Assembly (NCBI GenBank): GCA_007844125.1 | Contig: CM017569.1 | Coordinates: 13,552,994-13,616,993 of the forward strand | Source: Sinonovacula constricta | Lineage: Eukaryota > Mollusca > Bivalvia > Cardiida > Solecurtidae | Direction: 5' to 3' | Length of the DNA stretch: 64,000 nucleotides | Shown here: positions 62,001-64,000 of the stretch, piece by piece | How the letters are laid out: each line of letters begins with the position of its first letter | Position numbering within the stretch: position 1 is the stretch's first letter | The notes under the pieces: generated by a model | The model's input: the letters and a program-made list of their open reading frames with translations, nothing else | Told to the model about the DNA's origin: nothing | The model's database searches: none | Position numbers and translations under genes: made by a program

Positions 62001-64000
62001 TGGTCAAAATTTGCATTCAGTTAAAATTATAAAAAGAAATCAGAATCTTGAAAACTATCTCACTCTAGTTGTTTTTATTGCATCTGCGAAAATTCCGATG
62101 CTGAAAGAGACTGCAGTGAAAAAAAGTTCGATTCTGAAATCATTGTTATATAATTGAAGTTGATTTTAAGCCTAAGATTAATTAGTAATTACACTGAACG
62201 TTGTTAGTGTTTGATACAGTGCAGATATATAGAATTAATCTAATAATGAACAAATATTATCACATTAAACAGCGATTTATTATTCAAATTGTGGACTTAG
62301 AAAAAGTGTTTAATGTTTGGCTAAGTTGATGAGAAAGCTAGCAAAATTAACTAAAGAAATAATCATTTAAATATCATGGTTAATGGTACTTTAAAACACA
62401 CTTCTCGTATTTTCTTGTTTCGAATGCACCCTTGCACTTTCTTTTCATTGTAGTAAAAGCTATATGCTTAACTGTCCTAGCTTTCTCAATCTAAGAGGTA
62501 AATAAGATTTAATTAACTGTCTAAAAGGTTACCTAAATACAAAACTACCAACCTCCCCTCTGGTTGTCCGAATTAAGTGAAGAATTGGAGCTGGTTCTGT
62601 GATCGCCGAACAGTCGTCGTCGCTTCAGAAACTTAAGACGGTTGTCAACCGGTGACTCATTCACTGACGAATCATCATTTCTGGATGGTGGTTTAGGTTC
62701 ATTATCACTATTCAAAACAGTAACCTCGTCAACATTGTTTTCCGATTGATTGGTTTTCTTTTTATCCTTCTTTTCCTTCTTTTCTCTTTTCTTGTCCTTT
62801 TTAGTTTTATCTTTTTCTTTATCCTTTTTGTCTGTACCTTTGACTTTCTTTTCCTTATCTCTGTCTTTCCCTTTTTTATCCTTCTTATCTTCATCAAACA
62901 CTTTCTTTTCCTTATCCTTCTTTTCCTTTTTCTTCTTTTTATGTTTATCATCTATAACGTCTTGGTCATTTTTGGCATCCTTATCCAACTTATCTGCACT
63001 ATCTGTTTTCTTCTCATGTCGTTTTTCTTTTGTCGATTTGTTCTTGTCCTTTTCTGTTTTCTCTTTTTTCTTTTTAGCTTCCTTTTCATTAATTTTTGTA
63101 ATATCATTGCTATCAACTGGACAAACATCGCCGTTTTTCTTAAGCTTATGTCTATCCTTTTTTTCCCTCTTCAGTTTAGCTATGTCGTCGGATTTGCTTT
63201 CTTCTTGGTTTTTATCTGATTTTCGCTGCGTTTCTGTCGAAGACTGTTTAGCTGTATTATCAGCGGATTCTGAATGTTTCGTTTGCATCGTTCTTAAGAT
63301 TATTGGCGCTTTATTGTATTTTGCAATGTTTTCTTTGTCTTCATTAATGTCTGATTTTTCGGTTTTACCTGTGTTGTGTTTTTGAGAATTATTCTGCACA
63401 TCCTCATTGTTGTCAGTATCTAGAATAATAAAAGGCAGACCTTCGTCAGTGTTTCTGTTTAGCGGGGATTCATTTCCCTGTTTTCCGACAATGTCCGTCA
63501 TGCTTCTTACAACTACAAGCCTTGGGGATACTATACCATCGTCGTGGTTTTCGTTAGCGCTTGATTTCGGACTGTTGTCGTCGAAGGGAGATTTGGTGTT
63601 TTCTGAAAGAAATGCCAGAGGCTGTGGCGACGGTGACGTTAACTTTCCATAATCAGTCTCTTTCTTTTGTAGTGCAGACATTTTAGTATTAGTATCAAGC
63701 TTTTTCTTTTGTAAAGAAGGAGAAACAAACAACTCTAATTGAGATTTGTCTCTTTTCATCTCTGTAGCAAGGTAAGGGCGGTTTAACAATCCCGGCGTGT
63801 TGCCTTTCATCTTTTCTTGATCGGCGATCCGGTCAGCCAAAACATCTTTTAAGAGGTCTTTCTGGGGTTGTGGTTCATGCTCAACAAAGTCGCATTCCTC
63901 GGGACTGCAAAACTGCATATGTTCTACACAGAAATGAAGTAGCTGTTCTGTATCACTTTCAGAGTCATCTGAATAGGCAGTGAGATTAGGTTTGTAGACT
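57998..64000 (-). CDS. TRIM-like protein with Lys-rich insert, coiled coil and NHL-type propeller, 5'-partial
   Basis: Four exons on the - strand: 62553 to at least 64000, 61604-61797, 61097-61222 and 57998-59047 (stop TAG). Phases join cleanly (1/2, 0, 0) for about 938 visible codons. The first visible exon starts with an acidic stretch and a short Cys/His cluster (HFCVEHMQFCSPEECDFVEH), possibly a degenerate B-box. It then becomes a long Lys/Asp/Glu-rich disordered tract. Exons two and three encode helices typical of the TRIM coiled coil. The last holds a six-bladed NHL-like propeller. No RING is visible, but it could lie beyond the edge. Animal TRIM-NHL proteins are often ubiquitin ligases or RNA regulators; the role here is unknown. 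Orthology is not assigned. Confidence 0.82.
59048..61096. other. Intron of the TRIM-like gene
   Basis: About 2 kb of AT-rich sequence with one SINE (59340-59530) and a short (AAAC)n run near 59762. No exon is evident. Confidence 0.6.
59340..59530 (+). repeat. tRNA-derived SINE, family 1, copy 3
   Basis: Shares CATACCAAAGTCGTTACACT, CCCTTGCTAAAGCTC and GTGTTCACGGCTTGCTATGC with the copy at 30898-31199. The B-box is degraded (GTGTTCAACCCC). It lies antisense inside the intron of the - strand gene. Confidence 0.7.
61097..61222 (-). CDS. TRIM-like gene: coiled-coil exon 2
   Basis: 42 codons, phase 0 to 0, reading LKAEMLTNYANKHENCTTFI and AEAAKLRQESRQLWAGLQ. Continuous helix prediction by eye. 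It starts at the AG of TTTGACAG and ends before GTACGG. Its weight comes from exact phase with both neighbours. Confidence 0.8.
61604..61797 (-). CDS. TRIM-like gene: coiled-coil exon 1
   Basis: Encodes YFEDLDLEPFEPQKYKDHLK and then a helical stretch with DFLAARKEVIIDQLIDMVEP, with heptad-like hydrophobics. Acceptor TTTTCAG and donor AAG-GTTAG are clear. Start phase is two bases, end phase 0. Confidence 0.85.
61798..62552. other. Intron of the TRIM-like gene
   Basis: AT-rich unique sequence with a short (AAAC)n run at 61871-61890. Nothing else is recognised. Confidence 0.6.
62553..64000 (-). CDS. TRIM-like gene: Lys/Asp-rich disordered exon, cut by window edge
   Basis: Open throughout (482 codons plus partial codons at both ends). 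The N-terminal part is Ser/Pro/Asn-rich. From about 63200 down to 62740 it is dominated by KKEK, KDKK and KEKKDK runs (for example DKEKKVFDEDKKDKKGKDRD), then a Ser/Asn-rich end with a short basic LKFLKRRRLF. It ends with donor GTTGGT after one extra base, matching the two-base start of the exon at 61797. The tract is likely disordered and probably nuclear or nucleic-acid associated, by composition only. Confidence 0.82.

Noticed and set aside
62746..63385. Hydrophobic frames on the + strand resembling membrane proteins
   Set aside because: They are antisense readings of the Lys-rich exon (AAR codons read as Phe/Leu/Ser on the opposite strand).

Overview
The window is animal nuclear DNA: AT-rich, with spliced genes, long introns bounded by GT/AG, tRNA-derived SINEs, microsatellites and minisatellites. 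The protein content and the repeat style fit a lophotrochozoan, most likely a bivalve mollusc. The species cannot be fixed from the sequence alone.

Layout: (1) Positions 1-7945 are a satellite-like block. A 19-bp repeat (1 to about 840, decaying to about 1960) is followed by about 105 copies of a 57-bp unit that is itself a trimer of the same 19-mer. (2) Positions 7946-11361 hold no recognised gene, but two SINEs lie head to head at 8615-9210. (3) Positions 11362-47381 on the + strand hold 34 phase-consistent exons of phospholipase C epsilon (PLCE1 orthologue), 2141 codons plus a stop. The 5' end is missing from this window. The order is talin-like FERM F2-F3, RasGEF (CDC25), PH, EF-hand region, catalytic X box, acidic linker, catalytic Y box, C2, RA1, RA2 and a basic C-terminal tail. 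The FERM module just before the RasGEF domain is the notable point: the human protein, as I recall it, has no such domain there. The introns carry several tandem arrays (25, 39, 17, 9 and about 24 bp units) and SINEs. (4) Positions 47382-57997 hold the PLCE 3' flank and a long AT-rich stretch without a recognisable gene. (5) Positions 57998-64000 on the - strand hold the 3' four exons of a TRIM-like protein: a coiled coil, then an NHL-type beta-propeller. They are preceded by a very long lysine/aspartate-rich disordered exon that runs off the window edge. The two genes converge tail to tail.

PLC epsilon joins small-GTPase and lipid signalling: RasGEF activity on Rap/Ras, GTPase-responsive RA domains and PIP2 hydrolysis. 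A FERM module would add a plausible membrane or cortex anchor. The TRIM-like gene shows no sequence link to that pathway.

Exon limits were set by hand from GT/AG sites, reading phase and remembered human PLCE1 sequence. No search or alignment was run.
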